Part shown: piece by piece, positions 43,346 through 51,991 of the stretch
Position numbering within the stretch: the first letter of the stretch is position 1
Layout: each line of letters begins with the position of its first letter
From: Chitinophaga sp.
Lineage (GTDB): Bacteria > Bacteroidota > Bacteroidia > Chitinophagales > Chitinophagaceae
Assembly: GCF_017745275.1 (NCBI RefSeq)
Contig: NZ_JAGHZS010000010.1
Span: forward strand, 124,001-188,000
Length of the DNA: 64,000 nt
Direction of reading: 5' to 3'
Notes under the pieces: generated by a model
What the model was told of the DNA's origin: nothing
Seen by the model: the letters and a program-made list of their open reading frames with translations, nothing else
The model's database searches: none
Position numbers and translations under genes: made by a program

Positions 43346-43520
43346 TACCTGGAAGATGAAGATGCCATTGGCCCCAGTCCCCTTTGGTAATTCAGCTGTT
43401 TGCTACGGCTTTCTATGCGGTCTGCTATAGTGAAAGCCAGTTACATGCCTTCTTGAGCGATTCCGGCCTGTCCAAATAAATTACGCTGAAAATAAAAGAA
43501 TTACTGAACAGCTTCTGCAA

Positions 43521-43553
43521 TTGTAAATTGACAGGCGAGTAGCAGTATCTTTG
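43521..43553 (+). promoter_or_regulatory. orphan promoter
   Basis: TTG at 43521-43523 and a perfect TATCTTTG at 43546-43553 are separated by 22 nt, matching the Bacteroidetes consensus. No normal gene follows, only a 12-codon ORF and a terminator-like hairpin. Confidence 0.45.
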
Positions 43554-43661
43554 TAATGTTTTGTAGAATCTGTGTTTGGTAGTAGTGAGCGGCTTTTGCT
43601 AACCGTAATGCTAACCTTTAATACGTTTAACTGATACACCAAAACCCAAACGTACTAGACT

Positions 43662-43700
43662 ATGAAAGTAAGTCAGGATTATCATCTCCGGTACAACTGA
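43662..43700 (+). other. 12-codon ORF in an orphan transcription unit
   Basis: ATG at 43662 encodes MKVSQDYHLRYN followed by TGA. It lies between the orphan promoter (43521-43553) and the hairpin at 43722-43751. It could be a gene remnant, a leader peptide or an unimportant reading frame in a small RNA of ~190 nt. Confidence 0.25.
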
Positions 43701-43721
43701 ATTGATTCCTCCAAAAGAAAT

Positions 43722-43760
43722 GAGCTGCCTCAAATTACTTTGAGACAGCTCCTTTTTCTA
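43722..43760. terminator. terminator-like hairpin next to the adhesin gene
   Basis: GAGCTGCCTCAAA and TTTGAGACAGCTC pair with one mismatch around TTAC. CCTTTTTCT follows on the plus strand, and an A-rich flank at 43713-43720 gives a weaker T tract on the minus strand. It can end both the orphan plus-strand unit and the leftward adhesin transcript. Confidence 0.6.
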
Positions 43761-43780
43761 TCATTCTAAAAACAAGCAAA

Positions 43781-46700
43781 CTATTGTATCGGCATTATTT
43801 TTCCGGTGGCGGTAAATTGCCCTATCGTTAATCTATAGATGAGTAATACCCTGGAATTACCTGCTACGTGATACTGTACCTGCTGTACACTGCCTTTGCT
43901 CACTTCTCCATTGAATACAACCTGTATCAGGCGTCCTTCGAGGTCATAGAGGGCCAGCAATGCTTTGCCGTTTTCTGGTGCCACATAACGGAACGTAATC
44001 AAATCTGAGTATGGATTCGGGAATGCAGTCACTATTAACTTTTGCGGAGCCGGTTCCTTACTGATGAATGTCTGTTCAGGAGCGATGGTGGACACATTGG
44101 TAATTTTGCTGATTGTTGTTAAGGATTTACCCCATTTTATCAATACAGCACATTTATCAAATCCATTATTGATCGCATCTATTGCCGCATTTACATCTGA
44201 GATACTTACTCCATTGACTGTTTGTCCTCCCAGGTATTTGTTGGCGAGTGCAAATAGACCCTGAATGGTAGCCTGGCCACTGGTAGAGAGGTAGTTTACC
44301 ACGCTGGAAGGCAACAGGAATGTATCTACTCTGGATACAGGAGTATGGCTGCCGCAGGTAGTGAGTTTGGCGGTAAGCAGGGTATCTCCTTCAATAGTCA
44401 GTCCTGACAATGTAGGTGTAACGCCCATATTGAAGAACAGGGCCATTGTTTGTGCCAGCAGCACATTGTTAATTTTACCCGATGTGGTCTTTGCTGTTGA
44501 TATCGGAACATTGGACCAGGTGGAAGTTTTGCTGTAAGTGGCATATCCTTTCAATGCAGCCGGAGTACCTCCGCCAGGGAGCATATTGAAAATATTGTTA
44601 TTGGTAATATCACTCAGGAAGAGGGTGAAGTATCTGGCTGTTGATTTCAATCCGAAGATAACAGAGTCACCTGGCTGTGCATCTACTACACTTGCCATCA
44701 TTTGTTGGGCTGTAAAGGAGCCTCCTCCAGGAGTACATCCTACGCCACCTTTGTTGCCATAGAATCCCTGGGTATAAGTACAATAGCTTGCGCAACAGCT
44801 GACGGTAATGGCCTGTTCTACGGAAGTGGAATTACCGCAGGTGTCGGTGGCTGTCCAGCGCCTGATGTATTTGAACGGACAGGTTGTTCCTTCTTTCCTG
44901 TCGGTGAACGTTACGCTGAATGTGTTGCCGCAGTTATCTGTAAATGTTGGTGTGTCAAAAGTGATGGCAGTGCTGCAGTTTATCACTTTATCATTCCCTT
45001 GGGATACCACTGTCGGAGCAATGTTGTCATTGACCACAATGGTTTGTTTAAGAGTATCTGATTTGTTACCACAGGCATCTACCGCCCACCATTTACGTAC
45101 CAGTCTAAATTTGTTTACACAAGTACTATCTGTTTTTTCAGCAGAGAAGTATACTGTTGCGCTACCGCAATTATCAGTGGCTGTTATTGACTGCGGAGCA
45201 GGCACATCTTTCGCACAACTTAACTGAAGGTCAGTTACTTTGCCATTGAGTACCGGTGCTATGCTGTCTTTAATGTGGACGGTCTGTTTAACAGAATCGC
45301 TGTTACCGCAGGCATCTGTAAATATCCAGGTACGTACAATGGTAGAGTCGCAGGCGGTACCACCGCCGGTTTGACTATATACCGGTGTGATGGTGGTGAC
45401 GCATTTGTCTGTAGCTGTTGGTGATGGTAATGATGGGATGTCTTTCAGGCACTGTACACTTACATCTTTGCTGAAGTCTGCACTGATAACTGGTTTAACG
45501 TTATCATTTACGGTAATAGTTTGCGTAATAGTGTCTGAAGTATTACCACAGGCATCTACTGCCCACCATTTACGTACCAGTTTGTACTTGTTCACACAGG
45601 TGCTGTCAGTTGTGTGCTGGTTCATCAACACTTTCACGTCGGCCTGGCAATTATCGGTAGCCGTAATTACCGGTGCAGCCGGAAGGTCTTTTGAACAACT
45701 GATGGAGGCATCAGGAGCAGAACCAGAGAGCACTGGTGCTATGTTGTCTTTGATATGGATGGTCTGTTTAACAGAATCGCTGTTACCGCAAACATCTGCA
45801 AATACCCAGGTGCGCACAATGGTAGAGTCGCAGGCGGTACCACTACCGGTTTGACTATATACCGGTGCGATGGTGGCGTCGCAGTTATCTGTAGCTGTTG
45901 GTGATGGTAATGAAGGGATGTCTTTCAGGCACTGTACACTTACATCTTTGCTGAAGTCAGCACTGATGACCGGTTTAACGTTATCATTTACGGTGATGGT
46001 TTGCGTAATAGTATCTGATTTGTTACCACAGGCATCTACCGCCCACCATTTACGTACCAGTTTGTACTTGTTCACACAGGTGCTGTCAGTTGTTTGCTGG
46101 CTCATCTGGACTTTCACATCAGCCTGGCAATTATCGGTAGCCGTAATTACCGGTGCAGCCGGAAGATCTTTTGAACAACTGATGGAGGCATCAGGAGCTG
46201 AACCAGAGAGTACTGGTGCGATGTTGTCTTTGATGTGGATGGTCTGTTTAGCAGAATCGCTGTTACCGCAAACATCTGCAAATATCCAGGTGCGTACAAT
46301 GGTAGAGTCGCAGGCGGTACCACTGCCGGTTTGACTATATACCGGTGTGATGGTGGCGTCGCAGTTGTCTGTAGCCGTTGGTGCAGGTACAGCGGGGATA
46401 TCCTTTAAGCACTGTACACTTACATCTTTGCTGAAGTCGGCGCTAATGACCGGTTTAACATCATCATTTACGGTAATGATTTGCGTAATAGTGTCTGAAG
46501 TATTGCCACAGGCATCTACCGCCCACCATTTACGTACCAGTTTGTACTTGTTCACGCAGGTGCTGTCTGTTTTTTGCTGGCTCATCTGCACTTTCATATT
46601 CGGCTGGCAATTATCGGTAGCCGTAATCACTGGTGCCGGTGGCAGGTCTTTTGAACAACTGATGGAAGTGTTAGGCGCGGAGCCGGATAGCACCGGTGCA

Positions 46701-48367
46701 ATCGTGTCTTTTACATATAATACACGTTGACAGGTATCTTTTACCTTGCCATCAGGTGTTGTGGTGATCAGTAGCAGTCTATAGGAGCCACAGGTATTTC
46801 CTGCCAATACAGTTACCGTGTCTTTATTGAGGGCGCCTGTAATGCTGCCATCGCCGGAAATACTCCAGCTATAGGAGCCCACCTGCGATGGGAGTGGACC
46901 TTTGTAAACATTGATTGAACCGGGGCAAACGGGATCAGGCCCGTCGATTACGCACGGTGATACAGGATGTTGCGTAACTGTTATCACAACGGTATCCTTT
47001 CCTGAGCAACCGTTGTTGTCGGTAGCCGTTACTATAAACTGGAATGTTCCGGTACCTGTTGGTATGAATAGCGGATTATAAACAGCAGGATCTGAGAGCC
47101 CGGTAACAGGACTCCAGCTGAAGGTATAAGGTGCGGTGCCTCCGCTGGCAGATGCGCTGAGATAGGCCGTATCAAGATTGGTGATACTCTGGTCAGCTCC
47201 GGCATTGGCTACCACTTTTGTGATGGTGACTGTCTGGCCAGGGTTGGTATGGGAGCTGAGGTAGCAGGTATCAGAGAGCCCATCGCGGGTAACAATCAAT
47301 TGAAGATTGAATGAACCAGCTGTGAATGCCGCGCCAATTGGGACTACCTGTATATTAGCCACTGTATTATTGACAATCTTTGCATTGGCGGTATTGCTGC
47401 CGATGATACTCCACAGGTAGGTAAGACCAGCGGGATCGTCTACCGTTGAGGTGAAGCTCAATGAAGGTGTTTCTACACAACCTGTAGCAGGACCACTGAC
47501 GGTGCATTTAGGAGGAATAAAAACAGCATCAGTTTTCAGGGATCTATCCTGATTGCCGATGCTGACTACATTACCATCGATGATCCAGTTCTTTAATCGC
47601 ATATGGTAAGGAGAACCGTTGATTGCAGAAGCGGAGTTGGTTTCCCCGGTAACGGGATCTTTTCCCCAATCAACTACGCTGGCTATATGCCCACCCCATG
47701 CGAGTACTACTGTTTCTTTTAATGCGGTAAAGGTGATGTTGATGACGGTTTCAGATTGGGATGCCGTCAGGCTGCCTTCTGACGCGTACACCACACTGGT
47801 TATATTTGCGTTGTAACCTGTCATGACCCTCTCTGCAGCCGGCAATGCATTGAAGCTGTTGGTAGGCTGGCCGGTCACTGGTGTTCCGGCACTGGATGGC
47901 GCCGGAATAGGTTCAACATCCGTTGAAGTAAAATAGCCTGGCGGAAAACCTGTAATGTTCAATAGTGGGTTCACCGTTTCCGCTGCATGGAGGAATACTC
48001 CATGCGGCTCCAGTCGCTGAAACTGGGTAATGTAATCCAATGCATGTTTGCCACTGTTCATTACATCTAACCCGATGACCAGGGTATACGCTTTATTAAC
48101 AGTAAGATTGGTCAATATGGCCCGGTATGGAACAGAATATCCCTCTAGAAAGTGAGCCTGGTTGCTGTTTAGATTACCATTGACCCAATCAACCGGAGAG
48201 GTTGGTGCTGAGGATTTACCATTAGCGCCCTGATCTAAGTTAGCTGATTGTGCCTTGATGCGAGTACTTATTCCGATTAAAAAAAAGAAGGACAGGAGAA
48301 GTGCGAGTGATCTGCAATAGAAGGATCGTGCACGCTGGAACATTGAGGGTAAACCTACTGCTTTCAT
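43781..48367 (-). CDS. giant HYR-repeat adhesin-like type IX cargo protein
   Basis: A 1528-residue secreted protein. I use the ATG at 48367, which gives a signal peptide (SLALLLSFFFLIGISTRIKA); an in-frame ATG at 48451 would put 28 extra residues before it. Residues ~50-300 are a unique domain. PKD/Ig-like domains follow (LSASASGGTAPYTFSWSP). The centre contains many HYR-like modules with consensus ITATDNCQ...KLVRKWWAVDACGN and VFADVCGNSD. A DUF-like region rich in Gly and Thr comes next. The C-terminus is a type A sorting domain (VTAFPNPYSDLITFRY ... LALYDLEGRLIQ). Its role is probably surface adhesion or matrix interaction. Confidence 0.88.
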   Translation of the reverse strand: MKAVGLPSMFQRARSFYCRSLALLLSFFFLIGISTRIKAQSANLDQGANGKSSAPTSPVDWVNGNLNSNQAHFLEGYSVPYRAILTNLTVNKAYTLVIGLDVMNSGKHALDYITQFQRLEPHGVFLHAAETVNPLLNITGFPPGYFTSTDVEPIPAPSSAGTPVTGQPTNSFNALPAAERVMTGYNANITSVVYASEGSLTASQSETVINITFTALKETVVLAWGGHIASVVDWGKDPVTGETNSASAINGSPYHMRLKNWIIDGNVVSIGNQDRSLKTDAVFIPPKCTVSGPATGCVETPSLSFTSTVDDPAGLTYLWSIIGSNTANAKIVNNTVANIQVVPIGAAFTAGSFNLQLIVTRDGLSDTCYLSSHTNPGQTVTITKVVANAGADQSITNLDTAYLSASASGGTAPYTFSWSPVTGLSDPAVYNPLFIPTGTGTFQFIVTATDNNGCSGKDTVVITVTQHPVSPCVIDGPDPVCPGSINVYKGPLPSQVGSYSWSISGDGSITGALNKDTVTVLAGNTCGSYRLLLITTTPDGKVKDTCQRVLYVKDTIAPVLSGSAPNTSISCSKDLPPAPVITATDNCQPNMKVQMSQQKTDSTCVNKYKLVRKWWAVDACGNTSDTITQIITVNDDVKPVISADFSKDVSVQCLKDIPAVPAPTATDNCDATITPVYSQTGSGTACDSTIVRTWIFADVCGNSDSAKQTIHIKDNIAPVLSGSAPDASISCSKDLPAAPVITATDNCQADVKVQMSQQTTDSTCVNKYKLVRKWWAVDACGNKSDTITQTITVNDNVKPVISADFSKDVSVQCLKDIPSLPSPTATDNCDATIAPVYSQTGSGTACDSTIVRTWVFADVCGNSDSVKQTIHIKDNIAPVLSGSAPDASISCSKDLPAAPVITATDNCQADVKVLMNQHTTDSTCVNKYKLVRKWWAVDACGNTSDTITQTITVNDNVKPVISADFSKDVSVQCLKDIPSLPSPTATDKCVTTITPVYSQTGGGTACDSTIVRTWIFTDACGNSDSVKQTVHIKDSIAPVLNGKVTDLQLSCAKDVPAPQSITATDNCGSATVYFSAEKTDSTCVNKFRLVRKWWAVDACGNKSDTLKQTIVVNDNIAPTVVSQGNDKVINCSTAITFDTPTFTDNCGNTFSVTFTDRKEGTTCPFKYIRRWTATDTCGNSTSVEQAITVSCCASYCTYTQGFYGNKGGVGCTPGGGSFTAQQMMASVVDAQPGDSVIFGLKSTARYFTLFLSDITNNNIFNMLPGGGTPAALKGYATYSKTSTWSNVPISTAKTTSGKINNVLLAQTMALFFNMGVTPTLSGLTIEGDTLLTAKLTTCGSHTPVSRVDTFLLPSSVVNYLSTSGQATIQGLFALANKYLGGQTVNGVSISDVNAAIDAINNGFDKCAVLIKWGKSLTTISKITNVSTIAPEQTFISKEPAPQKLIVTAFPNPYSDLITFRYVAPENGKALLALYDLEGRLIQVVFNGEVSKGSVQQVQYHVAGNSRVLLIYRLTIGQFTATGKIMPIQ
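45241..46680 (-). repeat. three near-identical 480-nt coding repeats
   Basis: The three segments 45241-45720, 45721-46200 and 46201-46680 align without gaps at a period of exactly 480 nt (160 residues, two HYR-like modules each). Some 60-nt stretches differ by only two bases, and similarity continues weakly past 46680. The array is recent and prone to recombination or to assembly collapse. Confidence 0.88.
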
Positions 48368-48405
48368 AAATACAGATTTTGGTATTCGACAAAAGAAGTT
48401 GATCG

Positions 48406-48423
48406 CGTGTAATGACTTACACG
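48406..48423. promoter_or_regulatory. palindrome upstream of the adhesin gene
   Basis: CGTGTAA and TTACACG are perfect 7-bp arms with a 4-nt spacer, 39 nt before the adhesin ATG at 48367. It has the size of an operator for a dimeric regulator. Confidence 0.35.
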
Positions 48424-48802
48424 TGGTTGACGAGGCGAATGAGTGGCGCAAATAGCTTTACTTAAGCAGTACGCTAGTACTAAGCACATGTCATCTGCCT
48501 AATAAAATAATCAGAGATGGGAATTCAAGAATATAGTTAAAAGAGGAAGATCAGGGATATTGTTAAAATATGACTTGGAGACTTGCTTAAATTCTCGAAA
48601 CAATACACTACTGATAAGAACTGTTTAATTGATACAGTTCTGTAGACTGGTACAAAGATCATTATTTTTTTTAAAATAAAAAAAATAAACATGCTCCCTA
48701 AATCGACAAAAGTGGGTAGTTACATATCCACCTTTTTTCTTCCTCACTTTTACTTCCACCTTTAGGAAAAGTGGCAGAAGCTTTTGTTCAATTAAAAAAA
48801 CA
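48424..48802. other. non-coding AT-rich stretch between adhesin and debris
   Basis: No gene is seen here. It contains a hairpin AAAAGTGGGTA...TATCCACC followed by six T residues (48708-48738), a second AAAAGTGG copy near 48767, and an AACTGT/ACAGTT inverted repeat (48619-48639). Confidence 0.5.
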
Positions 48803-48847
48803 GGTATCACCCCTGCGCTTAACGCGGGCTTTATTGTTTTGGGCTAT
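48803..48847. repeat. third, weaker copy of the tRNA-Lys downstream flank
   Basis: GGTATCAC (48803-48810) resembles the tRNA end GGGATCAC. Positions 48815-48847 match 35539-35571 at about 28 of 33 bases, including the terminator stem CCTGCG/CGCGGG and its TTTATTGTTTT tail. It could simply be a related terminator, but it abuts a 5'-truncated gene. Confidence 0.5.
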
Positions 48848-48867
48848 CAGGCATAAGTATCAGGAAT

Positions 48868-49625
48868 AGCCTCCACCCCGGTTTTGTAAATTCGTCCCAT
48901 CAATTGTGGAATTGGTCACTTATTGGGGCGGAAATGGTGCCTGGCAATGCACAGACGGATGTGAGCGAACTTCCTGATAAAACCCGGAAATGGCTTGCCG
49001 GCTATTATGGCACTGATCCCTTCAAAATGTAGTGCTATTGAATATTCACGAGTACGTACACACGCAGCCCAATTATGGATATAACCTGCTGTCGCAGTCC
49101 CTTTGCGAAGGAGCCTCCGACTTCATTACAGCGCTGGTTACCGGTAAGCAAATACCGCTGCCTTATATGGATTACGGTAAAGCAAAGGAAACTTCTCTGA
49201 AAGAGAAATTCAAATCTGAAATGTTCGGTGATCCCTGGGATACCTGGCTGTATAACAATGGGCATGGTACTGAAGTAGCTGACCTTGGATATTTTATGGG
49301 ATATCGCATCTGCCAGTCATTCTATCAACGGGTAAAAAATAAAAAACAGGCAGTGAAGGAGATCATCGGATTGAATTTCCAGGATAGTATTATGATAGAA
49401 AACTTCCTCAGTAAATCTGGCTATTATCCGGAAGGATTTAATAAAGCAGCACTGCTGGCAACATTGGAAAGCAAAATTTCCGTAGTTACTAATGTGGCGT
49501 CAGCAACGGTAAATTTAAAGCCAGGTACCCGGTATGGATTTATTATGACCAACAGATCTTTCCGGTCTGCGGAAGGATATCCGTTAAACCCTTATGAAGT
49601 TAAGTTTGAAATGGCGCCACAGTAA
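48868..49625 (+). pseudogene. frameshifted HExxH metallopeptidase-like gene
   Basis: The first frame encodes GFVNSSHQLWNWSLIGAEMV and continues to YYGTDPFKM before a stop at 49029. Shifting by one base at the A run 49024-49027 restores VVLLNIHEYVHTQ with the zinc motif HEYVH. EGASDFITALVTG and a normal C-terminus then follow up to 49625. This resembles DUF2268-type putative Zn-proteases of Bacteroidota. The 5' part is missing and one base seems lost, so it is probably inactive, unless the short form starting at GTG 49032 is made. Confidence 0.7.
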
Positions 49626-49634
49626 TCCTTTTTT

Positions 49635-49702
49635 CAATAAATCAGATCACCCCATCTTTTCAACAACGCCACCGTATTATTCACTTTCAATTTACGCATC
49701 AG
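49635..49702 (-). pseudogene. C-terminal scrap of a LuxR-type regulator
   Basis: The minus strand reads LMRKLKVNNTVALLKRWGDL with IY and a stop. This resembles the recognition-helix end and tail of LuxR-type response regulators (HRxxLMRKLxVNNTVAL). Nothing of the upstream domain is convincing. The rest of the gap to 50008 holds another possible coding scrap at ~49869-49961 (VNSGNVPDIIHQTATTISVD) that I cannot assign. Confidence 0.4.
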
Positions 49703-50008
49703 CCTACGGAGATATTTGCAACGTACATCTGCATTCTGTTATCTTAAACCCCCAATAAAAAAGCACTACTAAACATCCTCCCCGGCTAATGGCAGCACCT
49801 GGCTGGTGGTGGAATGATGAATTATTCCAGAGTACTAACTTTGTGAAGCCAATTTTGCTATATTTAGCGTGAACAGTGGCAATGTACCCGATATCATCCA
49901 CCAAACAGCAACTACTATCAGTGTGGATGCTTCTCAAACAATAGAAGCCGGGATTTGCTAATTATTAACGTCCCCGTTCATTTGAGGTGGGCGGGGGAAA
50001 ATTTAAAT

Positions 50009-51895
50009 ATGCGTAAGAAGAAAGTAATTTTACTATTGATATGCCTGGTCGCGATTTTTCGTTGCTGGGCATTGAATACAGGTGTACAACAGTTGCCAGG
50101 TCAGGCTTTAATAGCTAAGCTGCAACGGTGTTCTCCCCAGGTGATATTGGCAACCGGGAAGCCGGCGGCATCAGGAGTTTCGGTGGTACAAAAATGGAAT
50201 AACGGGACTTGTATCATGTCTGTCAGCAATAATTCCGGAGAGTCACTCAGCATCCGTGAGATTATCCTATTCGATTTTCAACACGAGCTACCTGGTAATA
50301 CAGGTATCTATGGTGAAGGATTTCAAAAACTAGCCCAGGTGGGTGGTACGCTGGAAAAGCCGCAGGATCTGGGAACTTATACGGACCGTAATCACTATAA
50401 AATTCCGGAGCCTGAAAATATGCGCACCGCGTACGGCATGCTGACCCTGCAACTACCGCATGACCGTGTGTTATTAGCTACCACCTCCTGTAACAGATTT
50501 ATATCGAGGTTTTCTTTTGATGGTAAGCGTATACGGATCTCTTTGGATTGTGAAAACCTGGTACTGCAGGCGGGAGAAACCTGGAATCTCGAAGACTTTA
50601 TGGCTATATCAGGGCCGGACCGGGAAAAATTATACGACGCGTTAACAGCTGCTATCACAAAACATCATCCGCGTTTAAAACATGAACCAGTACCAATGGG
50701 CTGGTGTTCCTGGTATTGTTTTGGTCCACAGGTAACAGCAAAGAATGTAGCGGATAACACGGAATGGATTGCCAGCCACCTGCCGCAACTTAAATATATT
50801 CAGATTGATGATGGCTACCAGCCATGGATGGGCGATTGGATGGACAAAGGAAAGGCGTTTGGTGGTGATGTGGAAAGCGTATTGAAGGAAATAAAGCAGA
50901 AAGGACTGGAGCCGGCCATATGGGTAGCTCCATTTGTAGCCAGTCCGGAATCACAGTTGTTTAAGAATCATCCCGACTGGTTTGTGAAGGATGAAAATGG
51001 CCTGCCGCTGCGTTCCGATAAAATCGGTTTTGGAGGATGGCGACTGGGACCCTGGTATGTGCTGGATGGTACTCATCCACAGGTACAGAACTTCCTGACG
51101 GAGCTTTTCAGACGTATGAGGGAGGAATGGGGCTGTTCCTATTTCAAGCTGGATGCTAACTACTGGGGAGCTATTCATGGAGGTGTACACTATGATAAAA
51201 AAGCTACCAGGATTGAAGCTTACCGTCGTGGAATGGAAGCGATTCTGAAAGGGGCCGGTGATGCTTTTGTACTGGGCTGTAACCATCCTATCTGGCCTTC
51301 CCTGGGCTTAATTCATGGCTCCCGCAGCTCAATGGACACCTGGAGGAAATGGGAATCTTTCAGAGATATTGGACGGGAAAACCTGCTCAGAGGATGGCAG
51401 AATGGAAGACTATGGTGGAATGATCCGGATTGTATTTTACTGACAGATGGTGGGGCAAATGATATTATGGATCAGGCGGGAAACCAGGTGAATGCACAAA
51501 AAAAAGAAACAGGACCCACTGAAAACGAATATTTATTTCATGCAACCACCGTATATGCTTCCGGTGGAATGCTTCTCAGCGGTGATGATCTGACAAAAAT
51601 TACGCCGGAGAGACTTAATATTTTAAAGAAACTGATTCCCCCAACGGGAAAGGCTGCACGATTTGAAAACGAAAAATTTGAGGTAGGAACAATTGTTTTA
51701 CCTGATCACCTGGCATTTGCAGTTTTTAACTGGGGAGAACAACCGGTAGAACGCCACATAAAATTGCCAAAGGGAACTTACCAGTTAGTGAATAAATGGA
51801 CGGATCAGGAGCTGGGCAATTTTAAAAATGAATATATTATCCGCTCGTTGCCGCGCCATAGCGCGTTATTAATTGAAGCACGTAAGATCGATTGA
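50009..51895 (+). CDS. GH36-like alpha-galactosidase, secreted
   Basis: A 628-residue glycoside hydrolase of clan GH-D. The ATG at 50009 gives a signal peptide (KKKVILLLICLVAIFRCWA); an in-frame ATG at 49955 adds 18 non-signal residues. The beta-sandwich N-terminal domain is followed by the TIM barrel: MGWCSWYCFGPQ, YIQIDDGYQPW, AIWVAPFVAS, CSYFKLDANYW with the nucleophile aspartate, and WWNDPDCILL with the acid/base aspartate. It should release terminal galactose from oligosaccharides in the periplasm or at the surface. It heads a carbohydrate-use locus. Confidence 0.88.
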   Translation: MRKKKVILLLICLVAIFRCWALNTGVQQLPGQALIAKLQRCSPQVILATGKPAASGVSVVQKWNNGTCIMSVSNNSGESLSIREIILFDFQHELPGNTGIYGEGFQKLAQVGGTLEKPQDLGTYTDRNHYKIPEPENMRTAYGMLTLQLPHDRVLLATTSCNRFISRFSFDGKRIRISLDCENLVLQAGETWNLEDFMAISGPDREKLYDALTAAITKHHPRLKHEPVPMGWCSWYCFGPQVTAKNVADNTEWIASHLPQLKYIQIDDGYQPWMGDWMDKGKAFGGDVESVLKEIKQKGLEPAIWVAPFVASPESQLFKNHPDWFVKDENGLPLRSDKIGFGGWRLGPWYVLDGTHPQVQNFLTELFRRMREEWGCSYFKLDANYWGAIHGGVHYDKKATRIEAYRRGMEAILKGAGDAFVLGCNHPIWPSLGLIHGSRSSMDTWRKWESFRDIGRENLLRGWQNGRLWWNDPDCILLTDGGANDIMDQAGNQVNAQKKETGPTENEYLFHATTVYASGGMLLSGDDLTKITPERLNILKKLIPPTGKAARFENEKFEVGTIVLPDHLAFAVFNWGEQPVERHIKLPKGTYQLVNKWTDQELGNFKNEYIIRSLPRHSALLIEARKID

Positions 51896-51991
51896 TAAAA
51901 AATACCCATCGTTTAAATGTAAAAGGCGTAAGATCTTTTCTGTTAAACAGGGTTGATTCACTTACATCATTAAATAGTAATCATTCAAATT

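Noticed and set aside
35520..43780. Search for an integrase, transposase or relaxase gene that would prove the island is mobile
   Set aside because: None is seen on either strand. The remnant at 39281-39440 is too short to assign, so mobility stays an inference.
44702..46730. Several long plus-strand open frames opposite the adhesin gene (for example 45387-45854, 45870-46334, 46347-46730)
   Set aside because: They recur with the 480-nt repeat and are antisense shadows of the HYR-like modules. They have no family signature and no promoter.
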